Positions 54,723 through 63,110 of a stretch of 64,000 nt of DNA are shown here, piece by piece. Under the pieces are notes generated by a model. The model saw nothing but the letters and a program-made list of their open reading frames with translations, ran no database searches and had not been told where the DNA came from. The first letter of the stretch is position 1; every line of letters starts with the position of its first letter. The DNA is taken from assembly GCF_003268775.1 (NCBI RefSeq), contig NZ_QLSU01000017.1, positions 108,824 through 172,823 of the forward strand. Direction: 5' to 3'. The translations under genes and the position numbers were made by a program. This stretch comes from Paraburkholderia unamae. Lineage in GTDB: Bacteria > Pseudomonadota > Gammaproteobacteria > Burkholderiales > Burkholderiaceae.

Positions 54723-54758
54723 ATGCATCGAATCGACTTGACGAAGGACGCGCTGTGA
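54723..54758 (+). other. Possible 11-codon leader peptide before rubredoxin
   Basis: ATG CAT CGA ATC GAC TTG ACG AAG GAC GCG CTG TGA encodes MHRIDLTKDAL. Its TGA overlaps the rubredoxin GTG. The Shine-Dalgarno before it is weak. It may be chance. Confidence 0.3.
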
Positions 54759-54937
54759 GCGAAGTAATCGAATACAAGAGCTGGGTCTGCCTCATTTGCG
54801 GCTGGATCTACAACGAGGAAGAAGGTCTGCCCGGCGATGGCATCGCCGCAGGCACGCGCTTCGCCGACATTCCCGACGACTGGCGTTGCCCGCTGTGCGA
54901 CGTGGGCAAGGCCGATTTCACCGTCGTCGAGTTCTGA
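54755..54937 (+). CDS. Rubredoxin
   Basis: 60 residues. Rubredoxin has a single Fe held by four cysteines: Cys12 and Cys15 in VCLICGWIY, and Cys45 and Cys48 in RCPLCDVGK. It carries single electrons, for example to alkane hydroxylase or to oxidative-stress enzymes; the partner here is unknown. The GTG start has AAGGA six bases upstream, and no better ATG fits. An 11-codon open frame (ATG 54723) ends in TGA overlapping this GTG, so translation may be coupled. It is a monocistronic gene just before the tRNA-Arg region. Confidence 0.93.
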   Translation: MSEVIEYKSWVCLICGWIYNEEEGLPGDGIAAGTRFADIPDDWRCPLCDVGKADFTVVEF

Positions 54938-54963
54938 TCCGGCTATTGCGGCGTCATAGTTCC

Positions 54964-55008
54964 GCGTCACGCTTTTGCGTCACGCTTCTGCGTCACGCTT
55001 CTGCGTCA
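54964..55008. repeat. 13-bp tandem repeat after rubredoxin
   Basis: Three head-to-tail copies of GCGTCACGCTTYT (54964-54976, 54977-54989, 54990-55002) are followed by a partial fourth, GCGTCA (55003-55008). It lies between rubredoxin and the tRNA-Arg promoter. Confidence 0.85.
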
Positions 55009-55037
55009 TTTTCGCGCCCGAACGCCTTTGCTATACT
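55009..55037 (+). promoter_or_regulatory. Candidate tRNA promoter
   Basis: TATACT at 55032-55037 is a good -10; TTTTCG at 55009-55014 is a weak -35 with 17 bases between. It is about 117 bases upstream of the tRNA, and GC-rich sequence follows the -10. Confidence 0.4.
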
Positions 55038-55153
55038 CTTGGCCCTACGTCGCGATATGCGTCGCGACGGCTCCGCGCCATGACGGGTGACTTGGGAAAC
55101 ATGGCGGTCAGGCGGAGCCAGCACGTCGTGCGTAAATCGTGTTTGCCAGCGCG

Positions 55154-55228
55154 CTCCCTGTAGTTCAATGGATAGAACAAGTGCCTCCTAAGCGCTAGAT
55201 GCAGGTTCGATTCCTGCCAGGGGGACCA
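55154..55228 (+). tRNA. tRNA-Arg, anticodon CCU
   Basis: A full 75-base cloverleaf with encoded CCA. D-stem GTTC/GAAC, anticodon stem AGTGC/GCGCT, T-stem GCAGG/CCTGC. The anticodon loop CTCCTAA places CCT at 55187-55189, decoding AGG. The acceptor stem as read is CTCCCTG/CAGGGGG, with C1-G72 and a T2-G71 wobble. Most bacterial tRNAs begin with G, so end positions may be off by a base. There is no integrase nearby despite tRNA genes being common attachment sites. Confidence 0.9.
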
Positions 55229-55358
55229 GCCGCGAGAACACGACAGACCGTCAGCCGGTGTGACTGGCATGACCGGTTCGTGCGCCGCCGGTCCTGTCTC
55301 TCCCGTTCCCCTCCGTGCATGCGCGCACCTTGCCCCCTCTTCCCCGAGCAGGTTTTCC

Positions 55359-55631
55359 ATGGACATCAACAAGCAAGTCGCCGCCCTCACCGCTTCCGAG
55401 CTGCAAACCGCCGGCGCGAGCCAGGCCACCGCCATCGCCGTGAGCGTGCTGCTGCGTCACCTCAATTCGCCCGAACTCGCCCGCCAGTTGAGCGCCGCGT
55501 TCGAGAACCATCAGGCCGTGATGCTGCAAACCCCCTGGCCCGAGCAGATGCTCAACGCGTTCGAAGCGACGCGGCGTTTCTTCGAAAGCGCGGCCCAGGC
55601 GCCGGGCGCCCCGGCGCCGGACGCGGAGTAA
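55359..55631 (+). CDS. Small helical protein of unknown function
   Basis: 90 residues, starting MDINKQVAALTASELQTAGASQ. It is predicted to be largely helical, with alternating Ala/Leu and charged residues and an Ala/Pro-rich tail. There is no signal peptide, metal motif or membrane segment. It lies 130 bases after the tRNA and 70 before another small gene. The ATG is preceded by GAGCAGG. I do not recognise a family. The coding bias and absence of shadow frames support it as real. Confidence 0.6.
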   Translation: MDINKQVAALTASELQTAGASQATAIAVSVLLRHLNSPELARQLSAAFENHQAVMLQTPWPEQMLNAFEATRRFFESAAQAPGAPAPDAE

Positions 55632-55701
55632 GTCACGCATTCGCTGATTTAGGGTAAGTACCGAGCCAAAATGCGCTAAAGGCGGGGAAAAAAGTGCCGT
55701 A

Positions 55702-56010
55702 ATGGCTCTTATGGACACCACGCGTCCCCTCCCCGCCGGTTACATGATGTCGAATCTCATCGACCAGGATATCGCGCACATTCGGCGCGTGATGCCCCTG
55801 TCGCTGGCCGGCGACTTTGGCGGCCCGATCCTCGCGGCGAGCTACTGGCGCCAGCGCCTGCACCGCCTGCTCGACACCGGTCTCGTGAACAAAGGCCAGT
55901 TGAGCGAAATCGACAGCCTCCTGCTCATCCTCGACCTGCACGACCTGAACGTCGCCAGCGCGGCCGCCGCAGCGGGCAAGCAGGCCAACGCCACGCCGCA
56001 ACGCTCCTGA
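55702..56010 (+). CDS. Small conserved-looking protein of unknown function
   Basis: 102 residues. The middle has DQDIAHIRRVMPLSLAGDFGGPILAASYWRQRLHRLLD, with many leucines and arginines, then LLILDLHDLN. It is probably helical and cytosolic. An internal ATG at 55711 could be the true start; GGGGAAA before the first ATG is loosely placed. It lies between the gene at 55359 and dcm. Function unknown. Confidence 0.6.
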   Translation: MALMDTTRPLPAGYMMSNLIDQDIAHIRRVMPLSLAGDFGGPILAASYWRQRLHRLLDTGLVNKGQLSEIDSLLLILDLHDLNVASAAAAAGKQANATPQRS

Positions 56011-56148
56011 TTCGCCGTCTCCACCTATCGATTCGACGTCGCACGCCCTCGTGGGCAGCGCTTTTCCGCACGCGCGCGTCGGGAATTCCTGGTGCCGCGG
56101 GTCGAGCATCGGTCATAATGTCCGCAAAAATACCCTAACGAGGACTCC

Positions 56149-57474
56149 GTGCTCACGGCCGAACCGAGAGACCTGCTCCAGCAGGCACGCAAGCGTTTCA
56201 CGCAGCAGCAAATCGCCACGCACGTCGGCAGGGACGTGAAGACCGTGCGGCGCTGGGAAAAAGGCGAGACCCCCTGCCCCGCGATGCTCGAAGCCGCGCT
56301 GCGCGAGCTGCTGCACGGCGGCGAGCGGGCGAGCGGCCAGCACGCGCGCTTTCGCTTCATCGACCTGTTCGCGGGCATCGGCGGTATCCGCAAAGGCTTC
56401 GAGGCGCACGGCGGCGAGTGCGTGTTCACGAGCGAGTGGAATCCGTTCTCGCGCAAGACCTACCTGGAAAACTACGGCGAGGATCATCCGTTCATCGGCG
56501 ACATCACGGCCGTGGACGCCCCCGAGGTGCCCGACCACGACGTGCTGCTCGCGGGCTTTCCGTGCCAGCCGTTCTCCATCGCGGGCGTGAGCAAGAAGAA
56601 CGCGCTCGGCCGTCCGCACGGCTTCGCGTGCACGACGCAGGGCACGCTGTTCTTCGACGTCGCGCGCATCATCGCCGAGAAGCGGCCTGCCGCCTTCCTG
56701 CTCGAGAACGTCAAGAACCTGGTCTCGCACGACCGCGGCCGCACCTTCGACGTGATCCTCCAGGTGCTGCGCGACGAGCTGGGCTACGACGTGCACTACC
56801 GCGTGATCGACGGGCGTCATTTCACGCCGCAGCATCGCGAGCGCATCATCATCGTCGGCTTTCGCGAGCCGAGCGCGTTTTCCTGGGACGCGCTCGCGCT
56901 GCCCGAGGAGGGACCGCGCCTCGCCTCGATCCTGCACCGCACCGACGGCCGCGAGCCGATCCTGCCGTGGGACGGCGAACGTTTCTTCGATCACAGTGCG
57001 CGCCGCGTGCAACCGAAGTACACGCTCACGCCGGGCCTTTGGGCCTACTTGCAGCAATACGCCGAGAAGCACCGCGCGGCCGGCAACGGCTTCGGCTACG
57101 GTCTCGCTTTTCCGGAGAGCGTCACGCGCACGCTCTCGGCGCGCTATCACAAGGACGGCAGCGAGATCCTCGTGCACCAGGGCGAAGGACTGCGCCCGCG
57201 CCGCCTCACGCCGCGCGAGTGCGCGCGGCTGATGGGCCTGCCCGACACCTTCCGCATTCCCGTGAGCGATACCCAGGCGTACCGTCAGTTCGGCAACAGC
57301 GTCGTGATGCCGGTGATGCGCGAGGTCGCGCGCACGATGATGCCGCATCTCGACGCGCTGCTGGCCGCGCAGCGAGAGGCCGCGCCGGCCGCCGCCCGCG
57401 CGAGCGCTGTGCGCGCAACCCGGGCCGCAACCCAGGCCACCACGGCGCCGATGGCCACCGCCGCAGGCCGCTAA
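56149..57474 (+). CDS. dcm: Dcm-like DNA (cytosine-5) methyltransferase with N-terminal HTH
   Basis: 441 residues, close to E. coli Dcm throughout the catalytic and target-recognition parts, so CCWGG specificity is likely. Motifs in order are DLFAGIGG (72-79), GFPCQPFS with catalytic Cys139, LENVKNL (about 185-191), QHRER (228-232), the variable region with NGFGYG, and FGNSV near the C-terminus. The first ~55 residues form an HTH-like domain (QQIATHVGRDVKTVRRWEKGE) that may bind DNA for autoregulation. GAGGA is five bases before the GTG start. vsr follows after 45 bases. No restriction enzyme is seen. Confidence 0.93.
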   Translation: MLTAEPRDLLQQARKRFTQQQIATHVGRDVKTVRRWEKGETPCPAMLEAALRELLHGGERASGQHARFRFIDLFAGIGGIRKGFEAHGGECVFTSEWNPFSRKTYLENYGEDHPFIGDITAVDAPEVPDHDVLLAGFPCQPFSIAGVSKKNALGRPHGFACTTQGTLFFDVARIIAEKRPAAFLLENVKNLVSHDRGRTFDVILQVLRDELGYDVHYRVIDGRHFTPQHRERIIIVGFREPSAFSWDALALPEEGPRLASILHRTDGREPILPWDGERFFDHSARRVQPKYTLTPGLWAYLQQYAEKHRAAGNGFGYGLAFPESVTRTLSARYHKDGSEILVHQGEGLRPRRLTPRECARLMGLPDTFRIPVSDTQAYRQFGNSVVMPVMREVARTMMPHLDALLAAQREAAPAAARASAVRATRAATQATTAPMATAAGR

Positions 57475-57519
57475 ACGCCGCGCCGCGCGCCAGGGCAAAC
57501 CAAAGCGAGGCGACAGACG

Positions 57520-57969
57520 ATGGTCGACGTCGTCGATACCGCAACCCGCAGCCGGATGATGTCCGGCATCCGCGGGCGCAACACGAAGCCCGAGAAGCTG
57601 GTCCGCAGCCTGCTGCACCGGCGCGGCTTTCGCTTTCGCCTGAACGTGCGCGAGCTGCCGGGGCGGCCCGACATCGTGCTGCCGCGCTGGCGCGCCGTGG
57701 TGTTCGTGCACGGCTGCTTCTGGCACGGCCATCAATGCGCGCTCTTCAAGTGGCCGCAAACGCGCCCCGAGTTCTGGCGCGAGAAGATCGCGCGCAACCG
57801 CCTGAACGACGCGAAGGCGCTCGCCGCGCTCGCGGCCCAGGGCTGGCGCGTGGCGGTGATCTGGGAATGCGCGTTGCGTGGCGCGCAGCACGATCCGCAG
57901 GCGGTGGTCGAGCGCCTCGCCGCGTGGCTCGAGGACGAAACCTCGGGGTGGTTCGAGGCGCGCGCCTGA
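57520..57969 (+). CDS. vsr: Vsr mismatch endonuclease
   Basis: 149 residues. Vsr nicks T:G mismatches made by deamination of 5-methylcytosine and so starts short-patch repair. Catalytic Asp51 (GRPDIVLP) and His69 are in place, as are the Zn ligands Cys66, His71, Cys73 (HGCFWHGHQC) and Cys117. All match E. coli Vsr numbering. It follows dcm and is probably co-transcribed. The ATG at 57520 begins MVDVVDTATRSRMMSGIRG. Confidence 0.97.
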   Translation: MVDVVDTATRSRMMSGIRGRNTKPEKLVRSLLHRRGFRFRLNVRELPGRPDIVLPRWRAVVFVHGCFWHGHQCALFKWPQTRPEFWREKIARNRLNDAKALAALAAQGWRVAVIWECALRGAQHDPQAVVERLAAWLEDETSGWFEARA

Positions 57970-58178
57970 CGAGCCAACCTCGCGCCAACCTCGCGCCGTG
58001 CGCAACGCATGCGGCACCCGCATGCAACACTGTCAAGCGCCCCCTGCCTGCCCGGCTCCCGGTGATAAACTCGATCGACTGGCTACGCTTGCGCCACGGC
58101 CCGCGAAGATTCGGCCATGCGCGTGAGCGCGCCCGTCCAATGATCCCAAATACGGATTCCAAGCGAAGGAGGCAACCG

Positions 58179-58682
58179 ATGGCTGATTTCCGTCTATGGT
58201 CCGATGACTTTCCCAGCAACGGTTTCATGCCGAAGGCGCAGGAGTTCGACGAGCGGGCCTTCGGGGTGGACGGCGACAACGTCTCGCCCGCGCTGCAATG
58301 GGACGAGCCGCCCGCCGACACGCAGAGCTTCGCGCTCACCGTCTACGACCCGGACGCGCCCACGGGCAGCGGCTTCTGGCATTGGGTCGTGGTGAACATC
58401 CCCCCCGACGTACGCTCGCTCGCGCGCAACGCCGGCAAGGCCGACGGGAGCCTCTTGCCGCAAGGCGCGGTGCAGATGCGCAACGACTACGGCACGGTGG
58501 GCTTCGGCGGCGCTGCGCCGCCGCGCGGCGACAAGCCCCACCGCTACATCTTCCGCGTGCATGCGCTCAAGGCCGCGCAACTGCCCGTGACGCCTGAGAC
58601 GACCAACGCGGTGGCGCGCTTCATGACGCATCTGAACGAAGTGGACTCGACGACCTACGTCGGGCTCTACGAACTGAAATAG
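58179..58682 (+). CDS. YbhB/YbcL PEBP-like protein
   Basis: 167 residues of the phosphatidylethanolamine-binding-protein family. Motifs include NVSPALQWDEPP near residue 30, TVYDPDAPTGSGFWHWVV, and the C-terminal PHRYIFRVHALKA. The pocket residues Asp-Pro-Asp-Ala-Pro are typical. Function in bacteria is unclear. AAGGAGG is six bases before the ATG. It lies 209 bases after vsr and 87 before the DHA2 transporter. Confidence 0.92.
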   Translation: MADFRLWSDDFPSNGFMPKAQEFDERAFGVDGDNVSPALQWDEPPADTQSFALTVYDPDAPTGSGFWHWVVVNIPPDVRSLARNAGKADGSLLPQGAVQMRNDYGTVGFGGAAPPRGDKPHRYIFRVHALKAAQLPVTPETTNAVARFMTHLNEVDSTTYVGLYELK

Positions 58683-58769
58683 GCCCACAGCCAGGCCCAC
58701 AGCCCATAACATGCTGCCGGCGGCGCGCTCCGTGACGATCACATCGGGCGCGCGCCGCCTCTCCCGTCG

Positions 58770-60182
58770 ATGCCCACGCCCACGCTTTCCGAACTCTCCG
58801 CCAACTCTTCCGCCGAAGCCGAAACCGGCTTGCCCTTTCCACAGCGTTACTACGCGATCCTCGTGGTCGCGCTCGGCATCACGCTCGCCGTGCTCGACGG
58901 CGCGATCGCCAACGTCGCCCTGCCGACCATCGCGCGGCACCTCCATGCGAGCGCGGCAAGCTCGATCTGGATCGTCAACGCCTACCAGCTTTCGGTGACC
59001 ATCTCTCTCCTGCCGCTCGCCTCGCTCGGCGACCGCATCGGCTACCGGCGCGTGTACCTGTGCGGCATGATGCTGTTCACCGTCGCCTCGCTCGGCTGCG
59101 CGCTCGCCACCACGCTCCCCCAGCTCGCGCTCGCGCGCATGGTCCAGGGCTTAGGCGGCGCGGGCATCATGAGCGTGAACACGGCGCTCGTGCGCATGAT
59201 CTACCCGCGCACGCAACTCGGCCGCGGCGTCGCCATCAACGCGATGGTGGTCGCCATCGCCTCGGCGGTCGGGCCCACGCTCGCCTCGGGCGTGCTGGCC
59301 ATCGCGTCGTGGCCCTGGCTGTTCGCGATCAACGTGCCGATCGGCATCGCCGCGTTCGTGCTGGGCATGCGCGTGCTGCCCGTGAACGAGCGGCACCCGG
59401 CGCCCTACGATTACCTGAGCGCCCTGCTCAACGCCGTCGTGTTCGGGCTGCTGATTTTCGCGGTCGACGGTCTCGGCCACGGCGAGAGCAACCGGCTCGT
59501 CGCGCTCGAATTCGTGCTGGCGATCGTGATCGGCTGGTTCTTCGTGCGAAGGCAGCTCACGCAGCCCGCGCCGCTGTTGCCCGTCGACCTGCTCGCCAAC
59601 CCCGTGTTCGCGCTGTCGATCAGCACGTCCGTCTGCTCCTTCTGCGCGCAGATGCTCGCGTTCGTCGCGCTGCCCTTCATGCTCCAGGAGACCTTCGGCT
59701 TCTCGCAGGTGGACACGGGCCTGCTCATGACGCCCTGGCCGCTCATCATCATCGGCGCGGCGCCGCTCTCGGGCGCCCTGTCCGACCGCTATCCGGCGGG
59801 CATGCTCGGCGGCATCGGCCTCGCGCTTTTCGCGCTCGGCCTGCTCTCGCTCGCCACGCTCGGCGCCCACCCGACGGTGTTCGATATCTGCTGGCGTATG
59901 GCCTTGTGCGGCGCGGGATTCGGTGTTTTCCAGTCGCCCAACAACCGGCAGATCCTCTCCTCCGCGCCGCGCGAACGCAGCGGCGGCGCGAGCGGCATGC
60001 TCGGCACCGCGCGCCTCACCGGGCAAACGCTCGGCGCGGCGCTCGTCGCGCTCATCTTCGGCATTGCGCCGCAACACGGGCCGACCGTCGCGCTTTATGT
60101 AGCGACGGGTTTCGCCGCCGTGGCGGCCGTGGTGAGCGTGTTGCGGCTGATACCGGGCAACGCGGCGCAAACGCCGGGCTGA
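58770..60182 (+). CDS. DHA2-family MFS transporter (drug efflux type)
   Basis: 470 residues with about 14 membrane segments. Signature blocks are VVALGITLAVLDGAIANVALPTI (first helix), LASLGDRIGYRRVYL (loop 2-3) and VGPTLASGVLA (antiporter motif). DHA2 proteins export drugs and other hydrophobic or cationic compounds by H+ antiport. Substrate unknown. The start ATG at 58770 has no good ribosome-binding site. There is no regulator gene next to it. Confidence 0.92.
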   Translation: MPTPTLSELSANSSAEAETGLPFPQRYYAILVVALGITLAVLDGAIANVALPTIARHLHASAASSIWIVNAYQLSVTISLLPLASLGDRIGYRRVYLCGMMLFTVASLGCALATTLPQLALARMVQGLGGAGIMSVNTALVRMIYPRTQLGRGVAINAMVVAIASAVGPTLASGVLAIASWPWLFAINVPIGIAAFVLGMRVLPVNERHPAPYDYLSALLNAVVFGLLIFAVDGLGHGESNRLVALEFVLAIVIGWFFVRRQLTQPAPLLPVDLLANPVFALSISTSVCSFCAQMLAFVALPFMLQETFGFSQVDTGLLMTPWPLIIIGAAPLSGALSDRYPAGMLGGIGLALFALGLLSLATLGAHPTVFDICWRMALCGAGFGVFQSPNNRQILSSAPRERSGGASGMLGTARLTGQTLGAALVALIFGIAPQHGPTVALYVATGFAAVAAVVSVLRLIPGNAAQTPG

Positions 60183-60333
60183 ATGCAGGGCTTCGCGCCA
60201 CGCGCATGCGCGGCCTAACCCTGCGCACGCGCAAGCACTAACATGGGTTTAAGGCGCGCCGCTTTTTGCGGCGACGCCCGGTGTTTCCGTTCCCGGCGAG
60301 TCAACCTGCCGAAGCCGGCAAGGGGGGATTCCC

Positions 60334-60909
60334 ATGTCACTGATCGTCGCTGGTCGGTTCACGACCTTCCCCATCGCCGAAGCCGCCGCGGAAAAGCTGT
60401 ACGCGGAAGGCTTCGTCGAAGAAGACGTCAACCTGTTCTTCGTCAATCCGCGCGGCCAGCATGCGCGCCACGGCGTCCATAGCGTTGGCGCGCCGCCCGC
60501 CGCTTCGCCGCATCACACACGCAATATCACCGCGGGTGCCGTGGCAGGCGCGGTGGTGGGCGTGGTGATTTTCAGCGCTTTCTCGGCGGCGCTGCCCTCG
60601 GTCGTGATCGCCGCGGGCGTGGGCGCGTGGATCGGGGCGCGCATCGGCGCGAGCGTCGGTGCGAAGTCCGCCGCGCAGCCAACGCTCGCGCACCGCGAGA
60701 TCGTCCATCACGAAACGCGCAACTCCGGCGTGCTGCTCTCGGTGCATGTCTGCTACGAGAACCAGGACTGCGCCGCACAGTTGCTGCGCGACGCGGGCGC
60801 CACCGATATCGAGCGCGCCTCGGGCCAGTGGCACGACGGTCACTGGGCCGATTTCGATCCGACTCGCGCGCCGATGCCGTTCGCCGAACCGAGTCGCCAG
60901 CAGGCCTGA
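60334..60909 (+). CDS. Glycine-zipper membrane protein of unknown function
   Basis: 191 residues. The N-terminus has an alpha/beta region (residues 1-40, SLIVAGRFTTFPIAEAAAEKLYAEGFVEEDVNLFFV) that resembles a small domain seen in stress proteins. A central segment (about 65-110) has GAVAGAVVGVVIF and GVGAWIGARIGASVGA, a glycine-zipper-like pattern that could cross a membrane. The last 70 residues contain VHVCYENQDCAAQLLRDAGA, similar in style to the N-terminal domain. GGGGGG-rich sequence precedes the ATG. Function unknown. Confidence 0.75.
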   Translation: MSLIVAGRFTTFPIAEAAAEKLYAEGFVEEDVNLFFVNPRGQHARHGVHSVGAPPAASPHHTRNITAGAVAGAVVGVVIFSAFSAALPSVVIAAGVGAWIGARIGASVGAKSAAQPTLAHREIVHHETRNSGVLLSVHVCYENQDCAAQLLRDAGATDIERASGQWHDGHWADFDPTRAPMPFAEPSRQQA

Positions 60910-60931
60910 GCGAGAAGCACGGCGGCGAGCG

Positions 60932-60964
60932 TAAAAAAACGCGGCGGCCCTTAGGCCGCCGCGT
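60932..60964 (-). terminator. Terminator of otsA
   Basis: ACGCGGCGGCC and GGCCGCCGCGT form an 11-bp stem around CTTA; on the minus strand it is followed by TTTTTTT. It lies 84 bases beyond the otsA stop and also after the converging gene at 60334. Confidence 0.92.
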
Positions 60965-61047
60965 GGGTGGATGCGCGTCGAACGTGCGCCGCGCGTTCGA
61001 GTTCGCGTTCGATCAACCGTGCGGCGGCATCATCGCCGCCGCCAACC

Positions 61048-62553
61048 TCATTGCGCGCGCGTTGCCGCGCGCGGCACAGTCGTCGCCGTAGACGCGGGTG
61101 GAGATGCCGGTGCCGGTGCAGCCGGTGCGGACGCCTTGTCCACAGGCGCGGCCTGGCGCGCTCGCGCCGTGACCGACGCCGCCGTCGCGACGCTGCGCAG
61201 GTCCGTGAGGAACGTGTCGCGCCACACCGAGAGGTTGTTCTCGCGCAGCGACGCCATCATGTCCTGATAGCGCGAAACGCGCTCCGCGTGCGGCATCGAA
61301 AGCGCGCGCTCCAGCGCCTCGGCGGTCTGGTTCAGGTCGTACGGATTCACGACCAGCGCGCCCGGCAATTGCTCCGCCGCGCCGGCGAACTGCGACAGCA
61401 CCAGCACGCCGGGATCGTCGGGATCCTGCGAAGCCACGTATTCCTTCGCCACGAGGTTCATGCCGTCGCGCAGCGGCGCGACATAGCCCACCTGCGCTTC
61501 GCGGAACAGCGCCATCAGCAGGTTGCGCTCGTACTTGCGGTTCAGGTACTGGATCGGCGTCCAGTCGAGCTGCGCGAAACGGCCGTTGATGCGGCCCGCC
61601 TCGCCTTCCAGGTTGCGACGGATCGTCTGGTACGTCTGCACGTCCGAGCGCGTAGGCGGCGCGATTTGCAGGAGCGACACGCGGCCATGCCAGCCCGGCC
61701 CGTTTTGCAGCAGGCGCTCGAACGCCTGGAAGCGCTCGGCGAGTCCCTTCGAGTAGTCGAGCCGGTCGACGCTCATGATGAGCTTGCGCCCGCGCATGGC
61801 GTCGCGCAGGCTGCGCACGGGCTTGCGGTCGGCAAACTGCCCGGCCGACTTCGCGATCGCGTCCGGATAGATGCCGATGGGGTAAGCGCCCACCTTCAGG
61901 ATGCGGTCCCACGCGTGGACCATGCCGTCCTCGCTCGCCGTGCCGTGGCCGCCACGCTCGATGTAATCGAGGAAGGCCTGGCGGTCGGCGCCGGTCTGGA
62001 AGCCCACGACGTCGTAGTGGCACATGAACTTCATGAGCTCTTCGTGCGGCGGCACCGAGCGCATGACTTCGGGCACCGGCAGCGGGATATGCAGAAAGAA
62101 GCCGATCGGGTTCTTCACCCCGAGGTCGCGCAGGCAGCGCGCGAACGGAATCAGGTGATAGTCGTGCACCCAGATGATGTCGTCGGGCTCGATGAGCGGC
62201 TGTAGCTGGCGCGCGAGCGAAACGTTCACGCGCAGGTAGCCGCCGTATTCCTGGCGCTCGTAGCGCGCGAGGTCGTTGCGGTAGTGGAACGTCGGCCAGA
62301 GCGTCGTATTGGAGAAGCCCTTGTAATACTGGTCATAGTCACGCCGGGTGAGACCTACCGTCGCGTAGGTGACGCTGCCCTGCTGCTCGATGACCGGTGC
62401 GGACGGTTCCGCGACGGTTTCGCCGCTCCACCCGAACCATACACCGCCGGTTTCCTTGAGCGCGTCGAGTACGCCGACTGCCAGCCCGCCAGCTGCGGGC
62501 CGTCCCTCCTGGGTCGGCGCAACGCGATTCGATACCACGATCAGTCTGCCCAT
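61048..62553 (-). CDS. otsA: Trehalose-6-phosphate synthase
   Basis: 501 residues of the GT20 family. OtsA joins UDP-glucose and glucose-6-phosphate to trehalose-6-phosphate. Landmarks are GRLIVVSNRVAP at the start, a Gly-rich loop GGLAVGV, VHDYHLIPFA, and SVDRLDYSKGLAERF with the Arg and Lys that bind phosphate. It ends with a 40-residue Ala/Pro tail beyond the core. AGGAGG is nine bases before the ATG. otsB is not in the window. It is transcribed toward the terminator at 60932. Confidence 0.96.
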   Translation of the reverse strand: MGRLIVVSNRVAPTQEGRPAAGGLAVGVLDALKETGGVWFGWSGETVAEPSAPVIEQQGSVTYATVGLTRRDYDQYYKGFSNTTLWPTFHYRNDLARYERQEYGGYLRVNVSLARQLQPLIEPDDIIWVHDYHLIPFARCLRDLGVKNPIGFFLHIPLPVPEVMRSVPPHEELMKFMCHYDVVGFQTGADRQAFLDYIERGGHGTASEDGMVHAWDRILKVGAYPIGIYPDAIAKSAGQFADRKPVRSLRDAMRGRKLIMSVDRLDYSKGLAERFQAFERLLQNGPGWHGRVSLLQIAPPTRSDVQTYQTIRRNLEGEAGRINGRFAQLDWTPIQYLNRKYERNLLMALFREAQVGYVAPLRDGMNLVAKEYVASQDPDDPGVLVLSQFAGAAEQLPGALVVNPYDLNQTAEALERALSMPHAERVSRYQDMMASLRENNLSVWRDTFLTDLRSVATAASVTARARQAAPVDKASAPAAPAPASPPASTATTVPRAATRAQ

Positions 62554-62776
62554 TGCGGCTATACCTCCTGTTTCGTTGGGTCCGAAGACGATGCATAAAC
62601 GACGAACGCAAGATGCGTGCCGGATCAGCAAGGTCCGGAGCAAGAAAATTTTCCGGCAACCGTCAGGACGAGCAAATTCCGCGCGGCAAGCACGCATGAA
62701 CGGAAATGCCCGGTGATCAGACAGGCGATGCAAGCCGCCTGCGCGCAGCGTGCGGCAATGGCGGGATCAGGCGCGC

Positions 62777-62998
62777 TCAGGCGTCCTGTTCCGACCCGAG
62801 ATCGCGCTGGTACTCGATGCCCTCAGCCCGCGTCCCGCCTTGGTTGTGCTCGCCGTCGGGCGGCACACCGGGCGCCGGACGGTTCTGGCCCGCGGGGTCG
62901 GGCGTGACCGAAGGCGGCGGGCCGTTTTTCTCTTGCGAGTCGCGCGGGCCGCGTTTGCCCGAGTAACGTGCGGAGCGGCGCAAAGCAGGATGTCTCAT
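62777..62998 (-). CDS. Small hydrophilic basic protein
   Basis: 73 residues. Rich in Pro, Gly, Arg, Asp and Gln with no hydrophobic segment; probably disordered (GPPPSVTPDPAGQNRPAPG). A strong GGAGG lies eight bases before the ATG at 62998, which supports translation. An A/T-rich promoter-like TATAAA is about 45 bases upstream of the start. Function unknown. It lies between otsA and the other small gene. Confidence 0.55.
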   Translation of the reverse strand: MRHPALRRSARYSGKRGPRDSQEKNGPPPSVTPDPAGQNRPAPGVPPDGEHNQGGTRAEGIEYQRDLGSEQDA

Positions 62999-63110
62999 GT
63001 CGATGCCTCCAGCGGCAGGCGGCCACGCGGCGGTGGCGTTTTTTTATAGTCTAGGGTTCGCCGCGTGAATTTGCCGGTAAAAAAGGCGAAGCGTTTGTAA
63101 CTAGTACATA

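Noticed and set aside
55154..57969. Genomic island at tRNA-Arg
   Set aside because: No integrase, no direct repeat of the tRNA end was seen and dcm-vsr shows normal composition.
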